DNA of 43,142 nucleotides from Burkholderiaceae bacterium (GTDB lineage Bacteria; Pseudomonadota; Gammaproteobacteria; Burkholderiales; Burkholderiaceae_C), in assembly GCA_004323695.1 (NCBI GenBank), contig SCRU01000146.1, positions 1 to 43,142 of the forward strand. The letters run 5' to 3'. Shown here one piece after another: positions 9,058 through 17,135 of this stretch. How positions within the stretch are numbered: the stretch's first letter is position 1; every line of letters begins with the position of its first letter. A program made the position numbers and the translations under genes. The notes under the pieces were generated by a model. It did no database searches. It was not told where the DNA came from and saw only the letters and a list, made by a program, of their open reading frames with translations.

Positions 9058-9166
9058 TTACTTCAGTGCGCAATGCGTAGCACCCCTTCAGTGCGTTGAA
9101 AGTACAGCCATGACTGAGGCGTGTCAGCTGCAGTGCAGACACTGCAAAAACACCGAAAAACTTCAT
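9050..9166 (-). CDS. Short ORF (38 codons) with signal-like N-terminus before gntR
   Basis: ATG 9166 is preceded by AAGGGA at good spacing, and the peptide begins MKFFGVFAVSALQLTRLSHG, like a signal or membrane segment. It then continues for 18 residues containing two Cys and ends at TAA 9052-9050, overlapping the gntR start by eight bases. It could be a leader peptide that couples translation to gntR, a small membrane protein, or the stump of a lost periplasmic binding protein. Codon use does not decide. Confidence 0.35.
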   Translation of the reverse strand: MKFFGVFAVSALQLTRLSHGCTFNALKGCYALRTEVND

Positions 9167-9244
9167 CGTGTTCCCTTGATCGCTTGGCAGAAATCCCTCC
9201 TTACCTGCCCGCGCGCGCCGCGGCCACATTGTGTAATACGACTG

Positions 9245-11194
9245 CTAGCGCCCGCGCATGAACCAGTTGTCCAGCTCGCGAATTGTGACCTGGCGCCAGG
9301 TGGGGCGGCCATGGTTGCACTGGTCGGAGCGCTCTGTGCGCTCCATCTGGCGCAGCAGCGCGTTCATCTCGTCCACGCTGAGCTGGCGGTTCGCGCGCAC
9401 CGCGCCGTGGCAGGCCATCGTGGACAGTAGCTCGTTCTGCGCGCGCTGGATCACGGTACTGGCGTCGTGTGCGCTGAGCTCGGCCAGCACACTGCGCGCC
9501 AGCTCCACCGCGTCGCCCTGGGCCAGTGACGTGGGCACGGCGCGCACCGCCAGGGTTTTGGGCGAGAACGGCGTGATCTCCAGCCCCAACGTGGCCAGGG
9601 TATCACTGTGCGCCTCCGTGGTGGCGACTTCTTGCGGCGTGGCCGCGAAGGTGGCGGGGATCAGCAGTGGCTGGCTCGCGATGGCGGCGCCGTCCAGTTG
9701 CATTTTGAGGCGCTCATAGACGATGCGCTCGTGCGCCGCGTGCATGTCCACGATGACCAGCCCCTGCGTGTTCTCGGCCAGGATGTAGATGCCCTGGAGC
9801 TGGGCGAGTGCGCGGCCCAGCGGCCAGTGGCCCGCGGGAAGTGCCGTCGATGCCATTGGCCCGGAGCCTGCCCGGTCCTGAGTTGGTGGAAGGGTCGACG
9901 CGCTGTCGTGAATGGAGGTGACGACTTCGACTGGCGCGGCCAGAGCGGTGGTGGTGCCATCGAAGTGGCTAACCGCTGTGGGCGAACCAGACTGTCCACC
10001 GAGCCACGGCGCCTCTAAGTCGGAGATGCGGTGATTTTGCCTCGCTGCAAAATCAATAGCTGATTGTCCCCATGATGTATGGGCTAGAGGCCGATTTGAC
10101 TCAAATTCTGGCGCCACGGAATGCGTCGCGACGGTGGCTGCCGCCGCCAGCGCGGCCGCGGCCCGTGGCGTGGCCAACGCATTCTCCACCGCGTGGCGCA
10201 CGGCCTGGTGCACTTCGCGGCTGTCGCGAAAGCGCACCTCGATCTTGGTCGGGTGCACGTTCACGTCGACCCGCGCCGGGTCGATCTCCACGTACAGCGC
10301 ATACACCGGCTGGCGCTGGCCGTGCAGCACGTCCTCGTACGCGCTGCGGGCTGCATGCGCGAGCACCTTGTCGCGCACGAAGCGGCCGTTGACATAGCAG
10401 AACTGCTGGTCGGCGCGCGAGCGCGCGGCGTCGGGAATGCCCGCGCGCCCGCTTACGCGCAGCGCGCCGGCGCGATAGTCGACCGTCACCGACTGCTCGA
10501 TGAAATCACCGCCCAGCACGTCGCCGAGACGGCGCGTCCTCGCGGCATCGTCGCTGCCGCAGGCACGCCACTGCTCCACCAGTTTGCCCTCGGCCCAGAT
10601 GGCAAAGCCCACGTCGGGCCGCGCCAGCGCGTGGCGGCGCACGGCCTCGACGCAGTGCGCCTGTTCGGTCGCATCGGTCTTGAGGAATTTGCGCCGCGCC
10701 GGCACGCTGAAGAACAGCTCCTTCACTTCCACCGTGGTGCCCGTGGCGCGCGCGGCGGGTTTCAGCTCGCCCGTGCGGCCATCCAGTGAATGGGCGCTGG
10801 ATTGGCCTGTAGCCCTTGACAAGATTGTGCAGTCGGCTATTGAGTTGATAGCGGCCAAGGCCTCACCTCGAAACCCCATGGTCTCGACCGATTCCAGTTC
10901 GGCGAGGCTCGCGATCTTGCTCGTGGCATGGCGTTTGAGCGCGATGGGCAATTCTTCGCGGGCAATGCCCGCGCCGTCGTCCTCCACCGAAATCAACCGC
11001 ACGCCGCCCGCCAGCAGCCGCAACGTGACCTGGGTGGCGCCCGCATCGAGCGCGTTGTCCACCAGTTCGCGCACCACCGAGGCCGGACGCTCGACCACCT
11101 CGCCGGCCGCGATCTGGCTGATCAGGTCCTCGGGCAGTTCGCGGATCGGGCGGCGGGTGCCGGGAGCTGCCGCAGTGGCGATGGGCGCATTCAC
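9245..11194 (-). CDS. mutL: DNA mismatch repair protein MutL
   Basis: MutL links mismatch recognition by MutS to strand incision. The 649-residue protein has the GHKL ATPase motifs LISQIAAGEVVERPASVVRE, ELVDNALDAGAT, EDDGAGI and GFRGEALAAINSI in its first 130 residues. A long linker (about 340-460) precedes the C-terminal dimer domain. The C-terminal domain carries the endonuclease-type metal motif as D483-MHAAHE-RIVYE (Met replaces the usual Gln), plus ACHGAVRA and CNHGRPT, so this is probably an incising MutL, as expected where MutH is absent. GTG 11194 is the only fitting start. Two copies of the dispersed repeat lie inside the gene: one in the GHKL domain, one in the linker. Confidence 0.97.
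   Translation of the reverse strand: MNAPIATAAAPGTRRPIRELPEDLISQIAAGEVVERPASVVRELVDNALDAGATQVTLRLLAGGVRLISVEDDGAGIAREELPIALKRHATSKIASLAELESVETMGFRGEALAAINSIADCTILSRATGQSSAHSLDGRTGELKPAARATGTTVEVKELFFSVPARRKFLKTDATEQAHCVEAVRRHALARPDVGFAIWAEGKLVEQWRACGSDDAARTRRLGDVLGGDFIEQSVTVDYRAGALRVSGRAGIPDAARSRADQQFCYVNGRFVRDKVLAHAARSAYEDVLHGQRQPVYALYVEIDPARVDVNVHPTKIEVRFRDSREVHQAVRHAVENALATPRAAAALAAAATVATHSVAPEFESNRPLAHTSWGQSAIDFAARQNHRISDLEAPWLGGQSGSPTAVSHFDGTTTALAAPVEVVTSIHDSASTLPPTQDRAGSGPMASTALPAGHWPLGRALAQLQGIYILAENTQGLVIVDMHAAHERIVYERLKMQLDGAAIASQPLLIPATFAATPQEVATTEAHSDTLATLGLEITPFSPKTLAVRAVPTSLAQGDAVELARSVLAELSAHDASTVIQRAQNELLSTMACHGAVRANRQLSVDEMNALLRQMERTERSDQCNHGRPTWRQVTIRELDNWFMRGR
10056..10092 (-). 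repeat. Dispersed 14-18-GCTAT repeat, copy 2 (mutL linker)
   Basis: On the minus strand GGCCTCTAGCCCAT, 18-nt spacer, GCTAT followed by TGA. It encodes part of the MutL interdomain linker near residues 368-380. Flanking bases on the minus strand are TTTGAGTCAAATC on one side and TGATTTTGCAGCG on the other. Confidence 0.7.
10804..10840 (+). repeat. Dispersed 14-18-GCTAT repeat, copy 3 (mutL GHKL domain)
   Basis: On the plus strand GGCCTGTAGCCCTT, 18-nt spacer, GCTAT followed by TGA. It matches copy 2 at 12 of 14 plus all 8 right-end bases, in opposite orientation. It encodes MutL residues near 119-131, just after the conserved GFRGEAL motif. Confidence 0.65.
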
Positions 11195-11230
11195 CGGATC
11201 ATTTTAGGGGTACTGGGATAATCGCTGCCC

Positions 11231-11902
11231 ATGGACCTCATTGCCTTTGTGATCGACTTCATCCTGCACGTGGACAAGCACCTGGAGGCGTTTGTCGCAA
11301 GCTACGGCCTGTGGGTCTATGCGCTGCTGTTTCTGGTCATCTTTGTCGAGACTGGCCTCGTGGTGATGCCGTTCCTGCCGGGCGACTCGCTGCTGTTCGT
11401 GGCGGGCGCGATGTGCGGCGTGGGCCTGATGAACTACCCGTTGACCGTTCTGTTGCTGCTGGCCGCCGCGGTGCTGGGCAACCAGTCCAACTATACGATC
11501 GGCCACTATTTCGGCCCCCGCGTGTTTCAGTGGGAGGACTCGAAGTTCTTCAACAAGCGCGCGTTCGAACAGGCGCACCGCTTTTACGAGCGCTACGGCG
11601 GCATCACCATCGTGGCGGCACGCTTCATGCCCTTCGTGCGCACCTTCGCGCCCTTCGTGGCGGGCGTGGCCCGGATGACGCGGCGCAAGTTCACGCTGTT
11701 CGATGTCGCCGGCGGAGCCCTGTGGGTCGGGGGGCTGGTCACCGTGGGCTATTTCTTCGGCAATATTCCGTTCGTCAGAGCGAACCTCGAAAAAGTGATC
11801 TGGGCGCTGATCCTGATCCCGGGGCTGATCGCGATTTTCGGCGCCTGGCGCGCCGGGCGAAAAAAGCCTGGCGGGCAACCCGGCGAGGCGACCAAGGTCT
11901 GA
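11231..11902 (+). CDS. DedA-family inner-membrane protein
   Basis: This 223-residue protein is a DedA (VTT-domain) member. It shows the re-entrant motif FVETGLVVMPFLPGDSLL near 37-54, GNQSNYTIGHYFG near 83-95 and the second motif ARFMPFVRTFAPFVAGVARM near 130-149, with further hydrophobic segments at 160-200 and a basic tail. DedA proteins are linked to membrane lipid homeostasis, and some recycle undecaprenyl phosphate across the inner membrane. ATG 11231 starts 36 bp from the divergent mutL start. A GATAAT-like hexamer at 11216-11221 would give an almost leaderless transcript, but no -35 is visible. Confidence 0.93.
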   Translation: MDLIAFVIDFILHVDKHLEAFVASYGLWVYALLFLVIFVETGLVVMPFLPGDSLLFVAGAMCGVGLMNYPLTVLLLLAAAVLGNQSNYTIGHYFGPRVFQWEDSKFFNKRAFEQAHRFYERYGGITIVAARFMPFVRTFAPFVAGVARMTRRKFTLFDVAGGALWVGGLVTVGYFFGNIPFVRANLEKVIWALILIPGLIAIFGAWRAGRKKPGGQPGEATKV

Positions 11903-11906
11903 GCCG

Positions 11907-13151
11907 TCAGGCCATGACCTTGAGGAACAGCTCGCGGTCGGGCGCAAAATTGGCGTGCAGCGGCAACAACGCGCCGCCCAATGCGCGCGCATCGGTGCCG
12001 ATGCTGCCCGTGTGCAGCGCCGGCTGCCACAGGCCCTCCCAGCTATAGCCGGAGAGCGCCACAGAGGTGTGCTCTATCAGGCGCTGGCGCAGCGCTGGCG
12101 CAAACGAGCCATCAATGACCACGGCTTCGATGTCGAGGAAGGCCATGCCGCTCGTGATGCACTGCGCCAGCGCGTTCGCGGCGCCCGCGAGCCATGCCTC
12201 GGTCTCGGCCGTGCAACCGGCCTGCAGGGCGCGCTCGTCGTAGGCGGCGCTGGGGTCGAGGCCACGCGCGCGCAGGCGCTGCTCCAGTTCCCACAGCGAG
12301 GCCCGGCCGATGAGCTGATCGGGCTTGCCCGCGCCGCGCGCCAGCTCCAGCGGCAGCGAGGCGACGGCGCCCGCATTGCCGTGCACGCCGGCGTGTGGAT
12401 GGGAGTTGATGACCAGTCCGCCGCCCACGAAAGTGTCCACGAACAGATACAGAAAGCTCTTGAGATCGCGCCCGCGCCCGGCCACCAGTTCGGCCACGCA
12501 GGCGGCCATGGTGTCGCGCGCAAAACTCACGGGCAGCTCCGTCATGGCCTGCACCCGCGCTCCCAGGTCGATCTGGTTCCACGTGTCGGAGCGGGCCGGC
12601 AACAGACCCAGCAGGCGGTGCCAGCCGCCAAGCTGGAACGGCGCGGCCACGCCCACGCCGACCAGACGGGTGCTGAGCGGCCCCAGCGTGCGGGCGAGCG
12701 ACTGCAGGTGCTGGTCGATCGCCGGAAGCAAGGTTTGCGCGTCCGGGAAGTCGTAGTCCAGCGTGCGGCGCTCGCGCACCCGACCCGTGAAGTCCACCAG
12801 CAGCCAGTCGGTGCTGCGGCGCCCGACCTTGATGCCGATGGCGAAGGCGCCATCCGGGTTCAGGGCGAGTGGCACCGAGGGCTGGCCGATGCGCCCGCGC
12901 ACGCGCGCCTGCTTGACCAGCAGGTCGTCGTCCTCGAGTCGCGCCGTGATCAGGCCGATGGTTTGTGCCGTGAGCCCGGTCAGCCGCGCCAGTTCGGCCT
13001 TGGGCAGGCTGCCATGGAGCCGGATCGCCTGCAACACCACGCGCTCGTTGAACTGGCGCATGCCCACGTGGTTGGAACCGCGCGGGCGCAGCGGCGCGGG
13101 AGACCTGGCTTGGGCGCGGCGGGCCTCGGGATCATGGGCAATGGTTTTCAC
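11907..13151 (-). CDS. ROK-family transcriptional regulator of the sugar importer
   Basis: This 414-residue regulator has an N-terminal winged helix (about 31-95, KAELARLTGLTAQTIGLITA) and a ROK sugar-binding domain including FVDTFVGGGLVINSHPHAGV. The zinc motif CxCGxxGC of classic NagC/Mlc proteins is absent, and the kinase GH motif is replaced by GAVASL, so it is a non-catalytic regulator with an altered core. GTG 13151 is preceded by GAGG, which overlaps the end of the ATPase gene, so it is co-transcribed with and coupled to the transporter. It probably represses the divergent promoter region at 16056-16106 in the absence of sugar. Confidence 0.92.
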   Translation of the reverse strand: MKTIAHDPEARRAQARSPAPLRPRGSNHVGMRQFNERVVLQAIRLHGSLPKAELARLTGLTAQTIGLITARLEDDDLLVKQARVRGRIGQPSVPLALNPDGAFAIGIKVGRRSTDWLLVDFTGRVRERRTLDYDFPDAQTLLPAIDQHLQSLARTLGPLSTRLVGVGVAAPFQLGGWHRLLGLLPARSDTWNQIDLGARVQAMTELPVSFARDTMAACVAELVAGRGRDLKSFLYLFVDTFVGGGLVINSHPHAGVHGNAGAVASLPLELARGAGKPDQLIGRASLWELEQRLRARGLDPSAAYDERALQAGCTAETEAWLAGAANALAQCITSGMAFLDIEAVVIDGSFAPALRQRLIEHTSVALSGYSWEGLWQPALHTGSIGTDARALGGALLPLHANFAPDRELFLKVMA

Positions 13152-13157
13152 GCAACC

Positions 13158-13961
13158 TCAATGCGCCAGGCATTCCGCCGGAATGTCCTGTGGGCTCATC
13201 GCGCCCGTCATCACCGCCACGGTGTCGCTCATGCTGATTTTTTTGGGGTTCAGCAGGGCCGCGCGCCGGCCCAGCCGGGCCACGTGGATGCGGTCGGCCA
13301 CCTCGAACACATGCGGCATGTTGTGGCTGATCAGGATCACCGGCAGTCCCTTGTCGCGCACGCGCCGGATCAGCTCGAGAACCATGTTGCCCTCCTTCAC
13401 GCCGAGCGCGGCGGTCGGTTCGTCCAGAATCACGACGTGCCTGGCGAACGCGGCGCTGCGCGCCACCGCAACGCACTGGCGCTGCCCGCCCGAGAGCGTT
13501 TCCACCGCCTGCGTCATGGAGCGGATGCCGACCTTGAGCTCGTTCATGCGCGCGATGCTCTGCTCCAGCATCTGCTTCTTGTCGACCACGCGCAGCAGCC
13601 TGGAGAGCCAGCCGGTCTTGATGATCTCGCGGCCCATGAACAGGTTCTCGGCAATCGTCATCGCGGGCGCCACCGCGAGGTCCTGGTACACCGTCTCGAT
13701 GCCCTCGCGGCGTGCGTCGATGGGCGATTTGAAGTGGATCACGCGGCCGTCCAGACGAATCTCGCCCTCGTCGGGGATGGTGGCTCCGGACAGCGCCTTG
13801 ATCAGCGAGGATTTGCCCGCGCCGTTGTCGCCGATCACGGCCATGATCTCGCCCGCGCGCAGCTCGAAATCACTGCCATCGAGCGCGGTGACCTGGCCGT
13901 AGCGTTTGACCAGGCCGCGGGCCTCCATCACGAGCGCCGGCTTTTGCTGGGGCGTATTCAT
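13158..13961 (-). CDS. Sugar ABC transporter ATP-binding protein (FrcA-like)
   Basis: This 267-residue single-domain ATPase belongs to the fructose/ribose (CUT2) group. Walker A GDNGAGKSS is at 44-52, signature LSGGQ at 156-160 and Walker B VVILDEP at 176-182. Classic RbsA/XylG proteins have two ATPase domains; one short domain is typical of FrcA-type systems. ATG 13961 shares one base with the permease stop (TGATG), and AAGGAG lies seven bases upstream, so the two are coupled. The open frame to 14714 overlaps the permease and is not used. It energises import of a hexose or pentose with the permease and binding protein upstream. Confidence 0.93.
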   Translation of the reverse strand: MNTPQQKPALVMEARGLVKRYGQVTALDGSDFELRAGEIMAVIGDNGAGKSSLIKALSGATIPDEGEIRLDGRVIHFKSPIDARREGIETVYQDLAVAPAMTIAENLFMGREIIKTGWLSRLLRVVDKKQMLEQSIARMNELKVGIRSMTQAVETLSGGQRQCVAVARSAAFARHVVILDEPTAALGVKEGNMVLELIRRVRDKGLPVILISHNMPHVFEVADRIHVARLGRRAALLNPKKISMSDTVAVMTGAMSPQDIPAECLAH

Positions 13962-14923
13962 CAGCGTGCTCCTTTGCGCGAGAGCTGGTCGGTGGTGACC
14001 GCCAGGATGACCAGGATGCCGGTAATCAGCACCTGGTAGACCGAGGCCACGCCCATCAAGGTCAGGCCATTGCGGAACACGCCCACGATGAGCGCCCCGA
14101 GCAGGCTGCCCAGAATCATGCCGCGCCCGCCGAACAGGCTGGTGCCGCCCAGCACCACGGCGGTGATCGCGCTCAGGTTCTCGGTCTGTCCGGCATTCGG
14201 GTCGCCCACGCCGGTGCGCGCCACCGACAGCAGCGAAGCAATGCCGTAGAACAGTCCGGCGGTCACGTACACGCCCAGCAGCACGCGATCGGTCGCGATC
14301 CCGGTCAGGCGGGTCGCCTCGGGGTTGTTGCCGACGGCGTAGACGTGGCGTCCGGGCTGCGTCTCGCGCAGGCCCCACCACATGAAGAGATACAGCGCGA
14401 GCATCAGTAGGGAGCCGTAGTTGATCTCCGCGTTGCCGAGCCGGAAGGTGTTGCCGAAGAAGGTCATCGCCGGCGGCAGGCCCGTGATGGTCTGCGCGCC
14501 GGAGTACAGCTGCGTGAACGCGAAGGCGATGTTCAGCGTGCCCAGGGTCACGATGAACGACGGCAGCCGGATGCGCGTGACGAGCAGCCCGTTGATGAGC
14601 CCGAACGCCATGCACACCAGCAGCCCGCACGCGATCGCGAGATACGCGTTCATGCCGCTGTCCACGGCCAGCTTGGTCATCACGATGCCGCCCAGCGCCA
14701 TCACCGCGCCGCACGCCAGATCAATGCCGGCGGTCAGGATGATCAGCGTCTGGCCGATGGCAATCAAGCCCACCACCATGACCTGCTGCAGGATCAGCGA
14801 GAAGTTCTGCACCGACAGGAAGCGGTCGCTTTGCGTGGCGAAGAAGATCACCGCCAGTAGCAGCGCGATCAGCGGGCCGAGCGTGGCGACGGGCGGCAGC
14901 CAGGAAGGTTTGGTGATGGACAT
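13961..14923 (-). CDS. Sugar ABC transporter permease (FrcC/RbsC-like)
   Basis: This 320-residue permease of the branched RbsC/XylH family has about ten hydrophobic segments and the motifs GQTLIILTAGIDLACGAVMA (near 65-84), LGTLNIAFAF and SLFGGRGMILGSLLGALIVG. ATG 14923 has GGAGA eight bases upstream; the longer frame to 15016 would read through the region after the binding-protein gene and is rejected. It forms the inner-membrane channel with the 13158 ATPase, and the binding protein delivers the sugar. It lies second in a binding protein-permease-ATPase-regulator operon. Confidence 0.93.
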   Translation of the reverse strand: MSITKPSWLPPVATLGPLIALLLAVIFFATQSDRFLSVQNFSLILQQVMVVGLIAIGQTLIILTAGIDLACGAVMALGGIVMTKLAVDSGMNAYLAIACGLLVCMAFGLINGLLVTRIRLPSFIVTLGTLNIAFAFTQLYSGAQTITGLPPAMTFFGNTFRLGNAEINYGSLLMLALYLFMWWGLRETQPGRHVYAVGNNPEATRLTGIATDRVLLGVYVTAGLFYGIASLLSVARTGVGDPNAGQTENLSAITAVVLGGTSLFGGRGMILGSLLGALIVGVFRNGLTLMGVASVYQVLITGILVILAVTTDQLSRKGAR

Positions 14924-14997
14924 GTTGTCTCCGGCGGAGGCTGAGGGGGACGGCGGCGTACGATTCGCTGCCGTTTTCGGGCTCGGGGCAGCGGCGC

Positions 14998-15999
14998 TTA
15001 CTTGTTGCCCCAGCACATGTCCAGGCCGTATTGGGTGTTCTTGCTGGGGACGCCTGGCAGCGGCTTGTCGGTGATCAGGTTGACGCCGGTGTCCGTGTAG
15101 CCCGCAACCTTCTTGCCGGTCTTCGCGTAGTTGACGCCCGCTTCCACCCCCATGGCCGCCATCTTCAGCGGGTATTGCTGTGAGGTGGCCGCGATCACGC
15201 CGGCCTTCACGTTCTCCACGCCATGGCAGCCGCCGTCAATCGAGACGATCAACACGCCTTTTTCCTTGCCGGCTGCCTTCAGCGCCTGGTAGGCACCCGC
15301 CGCTGCAGGCTCGTTGATGGTGTAGACCAGGTTGATATCAGGATCCTTCTGAAGGCAGTTCTCCATGCCGGTCTGACCCTTGGCCTGGTCGCCGTAGCTG
15401 TCGGCCGAGCACACGATGGCCGGGTTGGTGGACAGTTCGTTGCTCTCGGGGCCCGCAGCCTTCATTCCGAAGCCCTTCATGAAGCCGTTGTGGCGCTGTG
15501 CGCCGACCGGGTTTCCGGGAAACAGGTCCATCATGGCGATCTTCGCGGGCTTGCCCGCCAGTGCTGCCTTGGCGTACTCGCCGATCAGCTCGCCGGCGTG
15601 GTAGTTGTTGGTGGCGAACAGCGCATTGACCGCATTCATCGGCTCCGTCGGGCTGTCCAGCGCAATGAACATCACACCCTGCGCCTCGGCCTTCTTGATG
15701 GACGGTACGATGGCCTTCGCATCGCTCGGCGTGATCAGAATGGTCTTGGCGCCCGCGGCGACCATGTTCTCGATGGCCGTCACCTGTCCGGCATTGTCGC
15801 CATCCATCCTGCCGGCGGCGGTGAGCAACTTGGCACCCAGCTTGCTGGCCTCGGCCGTAGCGCCTTTTTTCATGGTCACGAAGTAGGGGTTAGTGTCGGT
15901 TTTCGTGATCAGGCCGATGATGGGCTCACCAGCGGCGAAGGCGGTGGACGCGGCCAGAGCCAACGCGGACAACATGAATTTGGCGGTCGTGGATTGCAT
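14998..15999 (-). CDS. Periplasmic sugar-binding protein (FrcB/RbsB-like)
   Basis: This 333-residue type-1 periplasmic binding protein begins with a signal peptide (MQSTTAKFMLSALALAAST, cleavage after AFA) and continues GEPIIGLITKTDTNPYFVTM, characteristic of the FrcB group. The pattern of paired alpha/beta lobes runs to the C-terminal LDMCWGNK. ATG 15999 follows GGAGA; the frame upstream to 16053 is not needed. It captures a sugar, probably fructose given the kinase opposite, though ribose or another sugar is possible. It is the first gene after the divergent promoter region and should be the most strongly expressed. Confidence 0.93.
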   Translation of the reverse strand: MQSTTAKFMLSALALAASTAFAAGEPIIGLITKTDTNPYFVTMKKGATAEASKLGAKLLTAAGRMDGDNAGQVTAIENMVAAGAKTILITPSDAKAIVPSIKKAEAQGVMFIALDSPTEPMNAVNALFATNNYHAGELIGEYAKAALAGKPAKIAMMDLFPGNPVGAQRHNGFMKGFGMKAAGPESNELSTNPAIVCSADSYGDQAKGQTGMENCLQKDPDINLVYTINEPAAAGAYQALKAAGKEKGVLIVSIDGGCHGVENVKAGVIAATSQQYPLKMAAMGVEAGVNYAKTGKKVAGYTDTGVNLITDKPLPGVPSKNTQYGLDMCWGNK

Positions 16000-16055
16000 G
16001 AAGAGTCTCCAGGGGACACGGGGTCCGGTTAAAGGATTGGATTTGGTTCGCACGC

Positions 16056-16106
16056 TTTACGAGTCAGCGTGACTGGACTATAGTGCAGTCACAGTAATTA
16101 AATCAA
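16056..16106. promoter_or_regulatory. Divergent promoters sharing one palindromic -10, with operator
   Basis: Rightward promoter: TTTACG (16056-16061), 17 nt, TATAGT (16079-16084). Leftward promoter: TTGATT (16106-16101), 18 nt, TATAGT (16082-16077). The two -10 boxes overlap in the palindrome ACTATAGT (16077-16084), which is centred in a larger perfect dyad GTGACTG-N10-CAGTCAC (16069-16092). The dyad is the probable ROK operator. A third half-site lies at 16062-16066 (AGTCA). Confidence 0.65.
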
Positions 16107-16130
16107 GTTGTTTTATTAATGGAAAACCCT

Positions 16131-17117
16131 ATGAACAGGATCCAAGTTGCAACCGCGGGTGAAGCGCTGATCGACCTGATAGCGCAAAGCGACGGCCGCT
16201 TCGAGGCCTGCCTGGGCGGTGCGGTCTACAACCTCACGCGCGCGCTGGCTCGCCAGGGCATTGGCACGCTGTACCTGAACCCGCTGTCAGGTGACCGGTT
16301 CGGGCGTCAGCTCGCGCGGGCGCTGCTGGACGAGGGCGTGCAGCTGGCGCGCATGGAACCGGTGCCGCAGGCCACCTCGCTCGCCGTCGTGGCCTTGACC
16401 GCGGATGGGCACCCGGATTACGCCTTTTACCGCGAGCAGGTGGCGGACCGCGCTGTCGATGCGCCAGGCATGGCCCGCGCGTGCGCCGTGCAAGGCAACC
16501 TGAGTGTGGTCTGCACCGGGGCGCTGGCACTGGCCGCAGCCGATGCCGGCAGCTACCTGCCGTGGCTGCACGCGCAGCGCGCGGCGGGCCGGCTGGTGGT
16601 GGTGGACGCGAACCTGCGCCCGTCGGTCATGCCGGATCTTGCCGCGTATCGGCGCAACGTGCATGACGCGCTGCAGCTGGCCGACATCATCAAGGTCAGC
16701 GACGAGGATCTGGTGCACCTCGGGCAGTCGGGCGAGAGCGCGCAGGCACAGGCGGGCCGGTTGCTGGCCGGCTCCCGGGCGGCGTTGCTGGTGCTCACGC
16801 TGGGCGGAGCGGGCGCCTGTTTGCTGGCGCGCGATGGGCGTGGCTGGCGCGCGCGCGAAGCGCAACCGCTGGCCGTGGTCGATACCGTGGGCGCGGGCGA
16901 CAGCTTTCTGGCCGGCCTGCTGGCGGCGCTGCTGCGCTCGGGTCAGGCCGGCCGGGAGGCGGTGCAGGCTCTGGACGACGCCAGCTGCAGGCGCGTGCTG
17001 GCGCATGCGCTGGCCAGCGCCAGCCTGTGCGTGATGCAGCGTGGCTGCGTGCCGCCCAACTGGGAGCAGGTCTGCGAGCGGGTGCGGCAATCTCCCGCGC
17101 TCATCGAGTCGCCCTGA
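16131..17117 (+). CDS. PfkB-family sugar kinase, probable fructokinase
   Basis: This PfkB/ribokinase-fold kinase has the N-terminal signature GGAVYNLTRALARQG and the C-terminal signature DTVGAGDSFLAGLLAALL with catalytic Asp in GAGD. PfkB enzymes phosphorylate fructose, ribose and related sugars with ATP in the cytoplasm. I choose ATG 16131 (328 residues) because GGAA lies eight bases upstream; ATG 16119 is in frame and would add four residues. It is divergent from the sugar importer and shares its promoter region, so it very likely phosphorylates the imported sugar. Fructose is the best guess. Confidence 0.9.
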   Translation: MNRIQVATAGEALIDLIAQSDGRFEACLGGAVYNLTRALARQGIGTLYLNPLSGDRFGRQLARALLDEGVQLARMEPVPQATSLAVVALTADGHPDYAFYREQVADRAVDAPGMARACAVQGNLSVVCTGALALAAADAGSYLPWLHAQRAAGRLVVVDANLRPSVMPDLAAYRRNVHDALQLADIIKVSDEDLVHLGQSGESAQAQAGRLLAGSRAALLVLTLGGAGACLLARDGRGWRAREAQPLAVVDTVGAGDSFLAGLLAALLRSGQAGREAVQALDDASCRRVLAHALASASLCVMQRGCVPPNWEQVCERVRQSPALIESP

Positions 17118-17135
17118 GGCGCCCGCTGCGGCCGA

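Noticed and set aside
9061-9145. Direct repeat CTTCAGTGCG (9061, 9086) and hairpin GCAGTG-CAGA-CACTGC (9130-9145) as a gntR operator or terminator
   Set aside because: No T-run follows, and part of the sequence lies in the 38-codon ORF; a regulatory role is possible but not supported.
11210-11230. GATAAT before dedA as a promoter for a leaderless transcript
   Set aside because: No matching -35 at 16-18 nt; not strong enough to list as a feature.
11700-11740. Possible further 14-18-GCTAT repeat in dedA
   Set aside because: Eight of 14 positions match, but these bases encode a conserved DedA segment, so chance similarity is more likely.
11955-14039. 694-codon open frame on the plus strand antisense to the ROK and ATPase genes
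   Set aside because: Composition is a shadow of GC-rich minus-strand genes that have full family motifs; the translation has no domain and is rich in Arg, His and Gln.
14924-15016. Upstream extension of the sugar permease to 15016
   Set aside because: It overlaps the end of the binding-protein gene, gives a low-complexity Pro/Ser leader, and a proper ribosome site lies before ATG 14923.
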